The translations under genes and the position numbers were made by a program. The notes beneath the pieces were generated by a model that worked only from the letters and a program-made list of their open reading frames with translations, searched no databases and was not told the origin of the DNA. Of a stretch of DNA of 20,066 nucleotides, positions 13,922 through 20,066 are shown in pieces. The DNA is from CAZFPN01 sp044370655 (GTDB lineage Bacteria; Pseudomonadota; Alphaproteobacteria; Rickettsiales; Deianiraeaceae), in the NCBI GenBank assembly GCA_044370655.1, contig JBILVD010000013.1, positions 1 to 20,066 of the forward strand. The letters are read 5' to 3'. Positions within the stretch are counted from its first letter, which is position 1. Every line of letters begins with the position of its first letter.

Positions 13922-15847
13922 TTATTTATCAAACAGCTTTTTTCTTTTTAAAAAGATTTTTAAAAAAGGTTTCAAAATAAATGAGATAATTGGTTTTTTA
14001 ACTGCAAAAAATCCACTTTTCCATGCCCCATCTTTAATTAAATCTTTATATCCCCCAGAATTTGAAACATTCTCAATCACAACGCCTTCCACAAGCTTCG
14101 TATCTTCCTTTTTAGGAGTTATTGCAAAGTCTAAAAAAAGCTTAGTTATTGAGTTTTTGTCATACTTAATAAATTCTGCTTCGTCCCCAAATCGTTCCTT
14201 TAACTTAATTGCAAAATCCAAAATCCCCTGCCAAACCAAATTATTCACCTCCAAACGCTTCTTTTCCGTCTTTTGCAAGTCAAGCAAAATTGCATTTCCA
14301 TTTTTGTCATACTTAACAGTTGTTCCAAAAGGGGCCGAAAATATAGCACTTTCAATTAATCTAACAAAGCTAGAAAAAATCTTAAAGCGAATTTTAGAAG
14401 CCCTATCTACCAAAAAACCAAAACAATTTTTTAGAGATTTAGCTTCAAAATTAGTCAACAAATAAAAGCCAAAAACCTCCTCAGGTTTTTTGATAGAAGA
14501 AATTATTTTTTGTATAGTCCCGCCATACCCAACATCACAAAGCCCGATTTTACCATCTAAAACATTAGATTTTTTTAGAAAATTAAAAATACTCAACTTC
14601 TCTCCGCTTACTCTCTCCATTATATCTTCCGCATAAAATTCAACCAATCTTTCAAGACGTTTTTTCTGAATTTTTGTGTAAATAAAAGACTTAATTTTAT
14701 CTTCAAACGACGCAAAACCAAACTCCCTAAGCCTATTTTCCAATTTTAAATGGTCGCACTCTAGCTTTTCTATTATAAAATTTTTAAGCGTAGAGTTCCT
14801 AAACTTCCTTGTAAAATATTTCACAACATCACTTTTATCATTAATCACAAGAGGTAAGAGAGACCTCCTAGAGCATTCAAGATAGTGAGACTCAATCCCC
14901 TTATTTCCATGCAAAATTTCAAAAGCTTTGTGCAGAATAAAACCATCTCTAGCCAAAAAAAACAGATTTTTGATTTCATTTTTCTCCGCCATATCAAAAA
15001 CCCAGTTTGTATAAGCAAAAACAATGCTTCCAAAGCCCAAAAAGCCCAAATTATAAGCATTTTCATTAAAGAGTGTATCATTCTTAAACCAACCGCCTTC
15101 TACATCAATTTTTTCAAACATCAATCCCAAGCTTGCAGAAGTTAAAACGCAGTTTTTTCTATCATTAAACAAGCTTGAATAAGATAAATTTTTACTTATT
15201 TCATCTCGCAATAGAGGCAGGTGAAATGCCTTCAATCCGTTTCTTTTTGCTTGAATAATATCAGACTTAACATTATCCCCAATATGCAATATCTCAGAAG
15301 GTAAAACACCAATTTTTGAAGCAACTAAAGGATAAATACTACCAGTTCTTTTAGTTTTGTTAAGAGAAGCAGAGGAAAACACGGCGTCAACATAAAATCC
15401 GTTCCTTTTTAAAAGCTGATTAAGAAAGCCCTCCTGAAAGTAAGTGTCAGAAATAACAATAATTTTGAAACCTTTCTCTTTTGCAATATCATACAGAAAC
15501 TTTCCACTAGGACGAGAAAAGCACAATTTAAGCTCTGTCTCACTCTCCAAAAACTTCATAGCTCCCCTAAATTTAACAGGAATTTGAGTAAATCTGCTGT
15601 ATATATCATCAATAGTTACCTCTTCTTGAGGAAAAAGCTTCCCTCGTGCCTCTTTCTCAACTTTTTTACGAAGCTTTCTAAAATTAAACTTCTTCCCCAT
15701 CATTTTCTCCGTAAAAGGTTCTAAAAAAGAGAATAAGTCCGTCGGTTTATAGAAAGGTCTTAAAATTAAAGTATCAAATAAATCAAAAGATACAACCTTG
15801 ACGTCATCTGGTATTGTAAAATTTTCTGTAAAAACACCACCCCCCAT
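13922..15847 (-). CDS. COG5610-like HAD-superfamily protein with large C-terminal domain
   Basis: The 641-residue protein begins with a HAD domain (about 15-220). Motif I is VVSFDLFDTLILR (D22, D25), motif II lies in IIVISDTYF (S133), motif III is probably K166 in LNKTKRTGSIYP and motif IV is HIGDNVKSDI (D191, D196). The catalytic set looks complete. The C-terminal 400 residues contain NLFFLARDGFILHKAFEIL and LCDVGYGGTIQKIISSI, which I recall from COG5610 proteins encoded in polysaccharide gene clusters. A basic C-terminal tail (KPFLKIFLKRKK) could bind membrane. The substrate is unknown. The ATG at 15847 is preferred over a GTG at 15865, because the candidate promoter at 15871-15899 would place transcription start near the GTG. 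The product might act on surface sugars, but no glycosyltransferase lies beside it. Confidence 0.75.
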   Translation of the reverse strand: MGGGVFTENFTIPDDVKVVSFDLFDTLILRPFYKPTDLFSFLEPFTEKMMGKKFNFRKLRKKVEKEARGKLFPQEEVTIDDIYSRFTQIPVKFRGAMKFLESETELKLCFSRPSGKFLYDIAKEKGFKIIVISDTYFQEGFLNQLLKRNGFYVDAVFSSASLNKTKRTGSIYPLVASKIGVLPSEILHIGDNVKSDIIQAKRNGLKAFHLPLLRDEISKNLSYSSLFNDRKNCVLTSASLGLMFEKIDVEGGWFKNDTLFNENAYNLGFLGFGSIVFAYTNWVFDMAEKNEIKNLFFLARDGFILHKAFEILHGNKGIESHYLECSRRSLLPLVINDKSDVVKYFTRKFRNSTLKNFIIEKLECDHLKLENRLREFGFASFEDKIKSFIYTKIQKKRLERLVEFYAEDIMERVSGEKLSIFNFLKKSNVLDGKIGLCDVGYGGTIQKIISSIKKPEEVFGFYLLTNFEAKSLKNCFGFLVDRASKIRFKIFSSFVRLIESAIFSAPFGTTVKYDKNGNAILLDLQKTEKKRLEVNNLVWQGILDFAIKLKERFGDEAEFIKYDKNSITKLFLDFAITPKKEDTKLVEGVVIENVSNSGGYKDLIKDGAWKSGFFAVKKPIISFILKPFLKIFLKRKKLFDK

Positions 15848-15870
15848 ATCTATAAATTTTAACACTTTGA

Positions 15871-15899
15871 GTTTTAAAGAAATTTTTTAAAAAAATCAA
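15871..15899 (-). promoter_or_regulatory. Candidate sigma70 promoter for the HAD gene
   Basis: On the minus strand TTGATT (15894-15899), 17 nt and TAAAAC (15871-15876). Its predicted transcription start near 15864 falls upstream of the ATG at 15847 but on top of the alternative GTG, which favours the ATG. Confidence 0.4.
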
Positions 15900-15932
15900 G
15901 ACTTATTTTTTTAGTTTCTTTAAAAATATGTG

Positions 15933-15961
15933 TTGATTTTTAATTTTTTTACTAATATTAA
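15933..15961 (+). promoter_or_regulatory. Candidate sigma70 promoter for purM
   Basis: TTGATT at 15933-15938, 17-nt spacer and TATTAA at 15956-15961; the purM ATG lies 26 nt beyond the -10. It is divergent from the HAD gene promoter in the same 140-nt intergenic region. Confidence 0.35.
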
Positions 15962-15987
15962 ACCATCGATAGTTTTAAATTAATTTT

Positions 15988-16941
15988 ATGGAAAGCATTA
16001 AAACATCTTATAAACAATCAGGCGTTGATATAGAAAAGGGAGATGCATTTGTAGAAGAGATAAAAAAAATATCAAAATCCTCCGAAATAGGGCTTTTTGG
16101 AGCTGTTTTTGACGTCTCTAAACTTGGAATGAAAAACCCCATTTTAGTTAGCGGAACTGACGGCGTTGGAACCAAACTAAAACTAGCTTTTCGCCTCAAT
16201 AAACACGATACAATAGGCATTGACCTAGTTGCAATGTGTGCAAACGATGTTTTATGCCACGGGGCAAAACCCACCTTCTTTCTAGACTACCTAGGCACTA
16301 GCAAATTAAACCTAGAAATTGGTAAAGAAATAATAAAAGGCATCGTAAAAGGTTGCGAGCTTGCAGGCTGCGACCTCGTGGGAGGAGAAACCGCCGAAAT
16401 GCCAGGAATTTACAAAGGCGAAGAGTATGATCTTGCTGGCTTTTGTGTTGGAGCGGTAGAAAGAGAACACCTACTTCCTCGTATAAGCGAAGTAAAATCA
16501 GGAGACATAATAATTGGTTTACCCTCTACGGGCGTGCATTCTAACGGATTTTCCCTAGTAAATTATATTTTAGAAAAAGTCAAAGCAAGCGATGAAGTTT
16601 TACAATCTCTCCTTACTCCAACCAAAATTTACGTTAACGAGGTTTTAGAATGCATAAAGGCAGTTCCACAAATCAAAGCACTTGCCCACATCACAGGAGG
16701 AGGGCTTCACGGTAACATAATGCGAGTTGTGCCAAACGGTTTAAAAGCAGAAATTGATTTTGAAAGCTTTGAGAGACCTCCAGTTTTTAGCTGGATAGCA
16801 GAAAAGGGAGAAGTTGAAGAGGAAGAGATGAGGCGAATTTTTAACCTTGGAATTGGCTTTACCATCATAGTTTCAGAGGATTACGCATCAAGAGTTTTGG
16901 CAATTTGTGAAGATGCAAAAAAAATTGGAAAAATCACTTGA
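15988..16941 (+). CDS. purM: Phosphoribosylformylglycinamidine cyclo-ligase (AIR synthetase), short C terminus
   Basis: PurM closes the imidazole ring of AIR with ATP, the fifth step of de novo purine synthesis. Diagnostic segments are ILVSGTDGVGTKLKLAF (about 52-68), GIDLVAMCANDVLCHGAKP, CDLVGGETAEMPGIY and a later AHITGGGLHGNI. They cover the ATP-binding and dimer regions of the ATP-grasp-like PurM/ThiL fold. At 317 residues it is shorter than the approximately 345 residues of E. coli PurM. Part of the loss is internal, and about 13 residues are missing at the C terminus: KKIGKIT then stop, where homologues continue IG-x-I/V for another segment. The TGA overlaps the -35 of a candidate rpmJ promoter. 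Conserved motifs are intact, so it is probably functional. Rickettsia lacks this pathway, so the organism is less reduced. Confidence 0.93.
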   Translation: MESIKTSYKQSGVDIEKGDAFVEEIKKISKSSEIGLFGAVFDVSKLGMKNPILVSGTDGVGTKLKLAFRLNKHDTIGIDLVAMCANDVLCHGAKPTFFLDYLGTSKLNLEIGKEIIKGIVKGCELAGCDLVGGETAEMPGIYKGEEYDLAGFCVGAVEREHLLPRISEVKSGDIIIGLPSTGVHSNGFSLVNYILEKVKASDEVLQSLLTPTKIYVNEVLECIKAVPQIKALAHITGGGLHGNIMRVVPNGLKAEIDFESFERPPVFSWIAEKGEVEEEEMRRIFNLGIGFTIIVSEDYASRVLAICEDAKKIGKIT

Positions 16942-16967
16942 CTTTTACCTCTTTTCATTTCTAATAT
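16938..16967 (+). promoter_or_regulatory. Candidate sigma70 promoter for rpmJ
   Basis: TTGACT at 16938-16943 and TAATAT at 16962-16967 with an 18-nt spacer, 19 nt before the rpmJ ATG. The purM stop TGA (16939-16941) lies inside the -35 hexamer. This is one of the better promoter matches in the window. Confidence 0.5.
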
Positions 16968-16986
16968 AAGCATTATTTTTATTTGT

Positions 16987-17109
16987 ATGAAAGTTAGAAC
17001 ATCTTTAAAAAGTGCAAAACAAAGGTGCAGAAATTGCAAACTTATTAGAAGAGGAACTGCCGTTTATGTTCTTTGCAAAAACCCTAAACATAAAGCAAAG
17101 CAAGCGTAA
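16987..17109 (+). CDS. rpmJ: 50S ribosomal protein L36, zinc-binding type
   Basis: This 40-residue gene encodes MKVRTSLKSAKQRCRNCKLI (residues 1-20) and continues with a basic region ending NPKHKAKQA. It has the L36 zinc ribbon with C14, C17, C30 and H35, the same C-x2-C-x12-C-x4-H spacing as canonical zinc-binding L36. The SLKSAK segment after MKVR is a three-residue insertion typical of alphaproteobacterial L36, which usually has lost the zinc ligands. L36 sits in the large subunit and stabilises 23S rRNA folding. It is preceded by a good promoter match, and the ThiF-like gene begins 3 nt after its stop, so the pair is likely cotranscribed. Confidence 0.92.
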   Translation: MKVRTSLKSAKQRCRNCKLIRRGTAVYVLCKNPKHKAKQA

Positions 17110-17112
17110 ATT

Positions 17113-17886
17113 GTGATTGAAAGCTCTTTTCTTCAAAGGCATTCTAGGACTATACTCTTAAACGGAGTAGATTTTGACGGAGCATTCTCTATATCAAAAT
17201 CAAAAATACTTCTCGTTGGTGCAGGCGGAATATCATCTTCTATAATATCCATACTATCCTGTGCAGGAGTTGGAGAAATTGCATTATGGGAGGGAGATAC
17301 ATTAGAAATTTCAAACCTTCAAAGGCAATTTATATACAAAACATCCGATGTAGGTAAAAAAAAAGTGAACCTCGCTTCCAAGTTTATTCAAGAAAATAAC
17401 CCAGAAATAATAGTAAAAACATACCCTAAATATCTAACAGAAGAAACCACATTTGAATTTGAAAAAACCGCCTCTAACTTTGATGTAATTGTTGATGGAA
17501 CAGACAGCTTCTATTCCCGCTCCATTTGTAATAAAGTTAGCGTAAAACTTAAAAAGCCCTTTTTTACAGGTTCTTGCATTGGTTTTGAAGGGCAAGTTTG
17601 CAGTTTTAAAGGCTTTGAAAAACAAAACCCTTGTTACGCATGCCTTTTTGGAGCCGATTACAAAACATTCGTTGAAGCTAAAACCTGTGCCAACTCTGGC
17701 ATTTTCCCGCCTCTTCCTTCAATAGTGGGAAGTTTGATATCACAAAATATCCTTCAGTTCCTTGCAATGGGGGAGTGCAACTTTCAAAAATTAACATTAA
17801 TAAACTTCAATTTAAGTAAAATCTATAATAATTTTAGAGAAGTCCTTACCAAAAAAGATGACGAGTGCGAAGTTTGTGGTTGCTAA
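17113..17886 (+). CDS. ThiF/MoeB/HesA-family E1-like adenylyltransferase
   Basis: The 257-residue cytosolic protein is a member of the ThiF/MoeB family, which adenylates the C terminus of a ubiquitin-like sulfur carrier (ThiS or MoaD). It begins with RHSRTILL. The nucleotide-binding motif is ILLVGAGGISSS (about 32-43), followed by EGDTLEISNLQRQF and FDVIVDGTDSF. Two CxxC pairs form the zinc site (C174/C177 and C252/C255). C192 in AKTCANSGIFPP sits where MoeB has its conserved Cys. The start is a GTG 3 nt after rpmJ, with no upstream ATG in frame. No ThiS, MoaD, ThiG or MoaE gene is in the window, so whether it serves thiamine, molybdopterin or a tRNA-thiolation system cannot be decided. Confidence 0.87.
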   Translation: MIESSFLQRHSRTILLNGVDFDGAFSISKSKILLVGAGGISSSIISILSCAGVGEIALWEGDTLEISNLQRQFIYKTSDVGKKKVNLASKFIQENNPEIIVKTYPKYLTEETTFEFEKTASNFDVIVDGTDSFYSRSICNKVSVKLKKPFFTGSCIGFEGQVCSFKGFEKQNPCYACLFGADYKTFVEAKTCANSGIFPPLPSIVGSLISQNILQFLAMGECNFQKLTLINFNLSKIYNNFREVLTKKDDECEVCGC

Positions 17887-17990
17887 AAATGTAATCAAAA
17901 TATATCTATAATATATCTAAACTTACTTAGAAAATAGCATATTATATACTAATGATATACCCCAAAAAGATGATAAACGTCTATAAATAA

Positions 17991-18067
17991 TGGTAGCAAG
18001 GGAGGGACTTGAACCCACGACCTAAGGAGTATGATTCCTCCGCTCTAACCAACTGAGCTACCCTGCC
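17991..18067 (-). tRNA. tRNA-Met (CAU), probably elongator
   Basis: Read on the minus strand, a 77-nt cloverleaf forms: acceptor GGCAGGG with CCUUGCU, D arm GCUC...GAGC, anticodon stem GAGGA/UCCUU with loop AUCAUAC (anticodon CAU), variable loop AGGUC, T loop UUCAAGU and an encoded CCA. G1-U72 and G5-U68 are wobble pairs. The T stem GUGGG/CCCUC has a U-U mismatch at 50-64. The general pattern resembles the alphaproteobacterial elongator tRNA-Met; tRNA-Ile2 with a lysidine-modified CAU is the main alternative. Confidence 0.9.
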
Positions 18068-18077
18068 ATATGGCAAT

Positions 18078-18106
18078 TACATAAACAAGCTATCTTACTT
18101 TGTCAA
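18078..18106 (-). promoter_or_regulatory. Strong sigma70-like promoter for the tRNA
   Basis: On the minus strand a perfect TTGACA (18101-18106) is followed by 17 nt and TATGTA (18078-18083), with the tRNA 5' end 10 nt beyond. A strong promoter is expected for a stable RNA gene. Confidence 0.6.
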
Positions 18107-18156
18107 GTATTTTTTTAAAAAAATGGTGTTTATATACTTAACACATAAAATAATTC

Positions 18157-18185
18157 TTGACTTTTAATTTCTATTCATTTAATAC
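18157..18185 (+). promoter_or_regulatory. Candidate sigma70 promoter for the IS1595-family transposase
   Basis: TTGACT at 18157-18162, 17-nt spacer and TAATAC at 18180-18185; the transposase ATG is 23 nt beyond the -10. Confidence 0.45.
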
Positions 18186-18208
18186 ATATTAGATTAATAA
18201 ATAGAAAT

Positions 18209-19114
18209 ATGAATTTAATTGAGTTTCAAAAGCATTTTGCAGAAGAAAAAACTTGCCGTGATTGGCTTGCAGAAAAAAGATGGGGTAAGCCTGAAAATGC
18301 AGAGTGTCCTCATTGCAAGCATAAAGAGGCTTATATTCATGAAGAAGGAAAGCTTTATACTTGTAAGAAGTGTATGAAACAATTTACAGTTAGAATTGGC
18401 ACAATATTTGAAGATAGTAGGCTTCCACTTGCAAAATGGTTTTTAGCTATCTATCTTTTTACAACAATGAAAAAAGGTTTATCTTCTGTGCAACTTTCTA
18501 AATATATAAGCACAACTCAAAAGACAGCTTGGTTCATTCTACAAAGATTAAGGGAAGTTATGAGGGATAACGGAAATAAGCCCTTTGGTGGCACAACTGA
18601 AATAGATGAGGCTTACTTTGGAGCAAAAGAGGAAAACAAGCATAAACACAAAAGACACACAACTACTAAACAAGTTGTTCTTGGTATGGTTAATCGTGAA
18701 ACTGTGGCGGTAAAAGCAATTAAGGTTGCAAGTGCAGAAAAGGAAATATTACTTCCTAAAATAGCTTTAAATGTAAAAGAAGGTAGCACAATTTGCACGG
18801 ATACATTACAAGCTTACAACGATTTAAGAAAGCACTACAAACATCACAAAATTAAGCATTCTGCTGGCGAGTATGTAAGAAGGATTGAAGCTTTTAAGGT
18901 TCACACAAATGCAATAGAAGGATACTGGAGTTATGTTAAGCGTGGTATTTATGGAATTTACCACTGGGTTTCTAAAAAGCATATTCAAGGTTATTTAAAC
19001 GAGTTTAGCTTTAGGTTTTCAAAAAGGGCTTTAACGGATATCGCAAAAGTAGAAGAATGGTTTGCAAGATGTGAAGGTAAAAGAATTATGTATAAACAAT
19101 TAATTAATGGTTAA
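18209..19114 (+). CDS. IS1595-family transposase
   Basis: The 301-residue protein has an N-terminal zinc ribbon (C33, C36, C52, C55) and a DDE-type catalytic core. The first Asp is in GGTTEIDEAYFG (D133) and the second is in ICTDTLQAYND (D198). The third position falls in HTNAIEGYWSYVKRGIYGIY (N234 or E237), the hallmark of the ISXO2-like domain of IS1595 elements. The reading frame is intact and preceded by a candidate promoter, so it could be active. Terminal inverted repeats were not found: a right end would lie beyond the window if the following rhuM gene is a passenger. The element sits beside tRNA-Met, on the side away from the tRNA 3' end. Confidence 0.9.
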   Translation: MNLIEFQKHFAEEKTCRDWLAEKRWGKPENAECPHCKHKEAYIHEEGKLYTCKKCMKQFTVRIGTIFEDSRLPLAKWFLAIYLFTTMKKGLSSVQLSKYISTTQKTAWFILQRLREVMRDNGNKPFGGTTEIDEAYFGAKEENKHKHKRHTTTKQVVLGMVNRETVAVKAIKVASAEKEILLPKIALNVKEGSTICTDTLQAYNDLRKHYKHHKIKHSAGEYVRRIEAFKVHTNAIEGYWSYVKRGIYGIYHWVSKKHIQGYLNEFSFRFSKRALTDIAKVEEWFARCEGKRIMYKQLING

Positions 19115-19118
19115 ATTT

Positions 19119-20066
19119 ATGAGCGAAATGAATATTTTAATTTACGAAGGAAAGAAAGGAACAAGGGTAGATTTAAAATCTTTAGACCTTGAAACAATGT
19201 GGGCTACGGTTAAACAAATTGCAGAAATCTTTGATTGCACTACGCAAAATGTAGAGTATCACGCAAAACGAATTTTTGAGACTGGAGAGTTAATACAAAA
19301 TTCAGTTACCAAAAAAATTTTGGTAACTGCAAGCGATGGTAAAAATTATGATACAATTCATTATAATTTAGATATGATTATAGCAGTTGGATACGGCATC
19401 AATTCATCTAGGGCTACACAATTTAGGATATGGGCTACTAAAATCTTGAAAGAATATATTATTAAAGGTTTTGCAATGGACGATGAAAGATTAAAAGACC
19501 CCTCAAGAAATCAATATTTTGATGAATTACTCGCAAGAATTAGAGATATAAGAGCAAGTGAAAAATTATTTTATCAAAAAATTAAAGATATTTACAAAAC
19601 TGCGATTGATTATGAGGAAAATAAAAATAGTGATGAAGCAAGAGAATTTTTCAAAATAGTTCAAAATAAAATGCTTTTTGCTATTTGCGGTAAAACGGCG
19701 GCGGATTTGATTGTTTCAAGAATAAATGCTAAAGATAAAAATCTTGGACTTACTTCTTTTCAAGGTTCAGTTGTAAGAAAAAAAGACATAGATATTGCCA
19801 AAAATTACTTAAATAAAGAAGAAATAGAAAGATTAAATAGGTTGACAATGATGTTGCTTGAATACGCTGAAGACCAAGCTCAAAGAGGAAGAGTGTTAGC
19901 AATGGCAGATTGGAAAAACAAACTTGATAATTTAATTGTTTTTAATGATTATGAGGTTTTAAAAACGGCAGGCAAAATTTCTCACGATAATATGGAAAAA
20001 ATTGTTTCTATAGAATATAAAAAATTTGATGAAAAAAGAAAAGAAGTTGAAAAAAAGGAGGCAGAA
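19119..20066 (+). CDS. RhuM-family (virulence-associated) protein, 3' end truncated by window
   Basis: An uninterrupted frame of 316 codons runs to the right edge. It matches the RhuM family: an N-terminal helix-turn-helix-like segment (MWATVKQIAEIFDCTTQNVE), then IHYNLDMIIAVGYGINSSRA and TQFRIWATKILKEYIIKGFA. It continues with FDELLARIRDIRASEKLFYQ, TAADLIVSRINA and YAEDQAQRGRVLAMADW. rhuM was named from a Salmonella pathogenicity island; its biochemical role is unclear to me, and homologues are common on mobile and defence islands. The ATG follows the transposase stop by 4 nt, consistent with translational coupling. A perfect 10-bp inverted repeat lies at 19305-19327 inside the gene. Confidence 0.88.
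   Translation, partial: MSEMNILIYEGKKGTRVDLKSLDLETMWATVKQIAEIFDCTTQNVEYHAKRIFETGELIQNSVTKKILVTASDGKNYDTIHYNLDMIIAVGYGINSSRATQFRIWATKILKEYIIKGFAMDDERLKDPSRNQYFDELLARIRDIRASEKLFYQKIKDIYKTAIDYEENKNSDEAREFFKIVQNKMLFAICGKTAADLIVSRINAKDKNLGLTSFQGSVVRKKDIDIAKNYLNKEEIERLNRLTMMLLEYAEDQAQRGRVLAMADWKNKLDNLIVFNDYEVLKTAGKISHDNMEKIVSIEYKKFDEKRKEVEKKEAE
19305..19327. repeat. Perfect 10-bp inverted repeat inside rhuM
   Basis: GTTACCAAAA (19305-19314) and TTTTGGTAAC (19318-19327) are exact reverse complements separated by AAA. The repeat lies within the coding frame (residues NSVTKKILVTAS). Confidence 0.7.

Larger units (their letters stand above)
17887..18208. other. Intergenic stretch holding the tRNA and two promoters
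   Basis: This interval has no protein gene. It contains the minus-strand tRNA-Met (17991-18067), its promoter (18078-18106) and the transposase promoter (18157-18185). The 104 nt between the ThiF-like gene and the tRNA (17887-17990) are AT-rich with no gene, hairpin terminator or repeat that I can see. Confidence 0.6.
18125..20066 (+). mobile_element. Probable IS1595-family element with rhuM passenger (right end not seen)
   Basis: The transposase and the following rhuM-family gene share one strand and are 4 nt apart, as expected of one transposon unit. The left boundary at 18125 is a guess, based on a GGTGTTTATATAC stretch that might be a terminal repeat. No matching right copy is available within the window, so both ends are uncertain. 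Confidence 0.35.

Noticed and set aside
17940..18208. Integration site (att) at the tRNA-Met
   Set aside because: I found no repeat of the tRNA 3' end within the window and no integrase; the transposase present is of the IS1595 type, which does not target tRNA ends by recombination.
1..20066. Reassignment of TGA to tryptophan, as in some reduced endosymbionts
   Set aside because: TGA terminates xseA, mscS, purM and the LicC-LicA fusion at sensible positions, and tryptophan is encoded by TGG throughout.

Overview
The window comes from an AT-rich, Gram-negative, probably host-associated alphaproteobacterium, plausibly Rickettsiales or a related endosymbiont lineage. The evidence is a Pal lipoprotein next to YbgC, an 81-residue protein resembling the DUF2610 family I associate with Rickettsia and relatives, an L36 carrying the alphaproteobacterial SLKSAK segment, gene packing with tiny gaps, and sparse Shine-Dalgarno signals. 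TGA is used as an ordinary stop (xseA, mscS, purM), so the code is standard. I cannot name the genus.

Layout. 1-161: 3' end of a Gly/Asp/Asn-rich protein made of 63-bp tandem repeats. 184-2739: mgtE (Mg2+ channel) convergent with xseA, ends overlapping by 6 nt. 2813-3122: small TRL-like exported protein with an apparent frameshift near its C terminus. 3181-4206: MscS-type channel. 4212-5838 (minus): rlmE - DUF2610-like - recR operon. 5952-6905: pal - ybgC. 7002-10627: a three-gene operon (TagB/TagF-like transferase; a LicC-LicA fusion; a LicB-like DMT permease) that looks like a compact phosphocholine-decoration system. 10681-12682 (minus): GST-like gene followed by a CtpA-type S41 protease. 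12744-13882 (minus): two tandem cytochrome b561-like genes, one of which has lost one pair of heme ligands. 13922-15847 (minus): COG5610-like HAD protein. 15988-17886: purM - rpmJ - a ThiF/MoeB-like E1 enzyme. 17991-18067 (minus): tRNA-Met(CAU). 18209-20066: an IS1595-family transposase followed after 4 nt by a rhuM-family gene that runs off the window.

How it fits together. Most genes are housekeeping (translation, repair, envelope, purine synthesis). The accessory content is the lic-like operon, the TRL gene, the COG5610 protein and the IS1595/rhuM unit. The lic operon is the most interesting part: LicB-like import of choline, LicA-domain phosphorylation and LicC-domain CDP activation are all encoded, but no LicD is present. 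Instead the first gene is a CDP-alcohol phosphotransferase-like protein that could transfer phosphocholine to a surface glycan. Recognisable sigma70-type promoters (TTGACT/TTGACA/TTGATT with 17-18 nt spacers) precede several genes and help fix starts.
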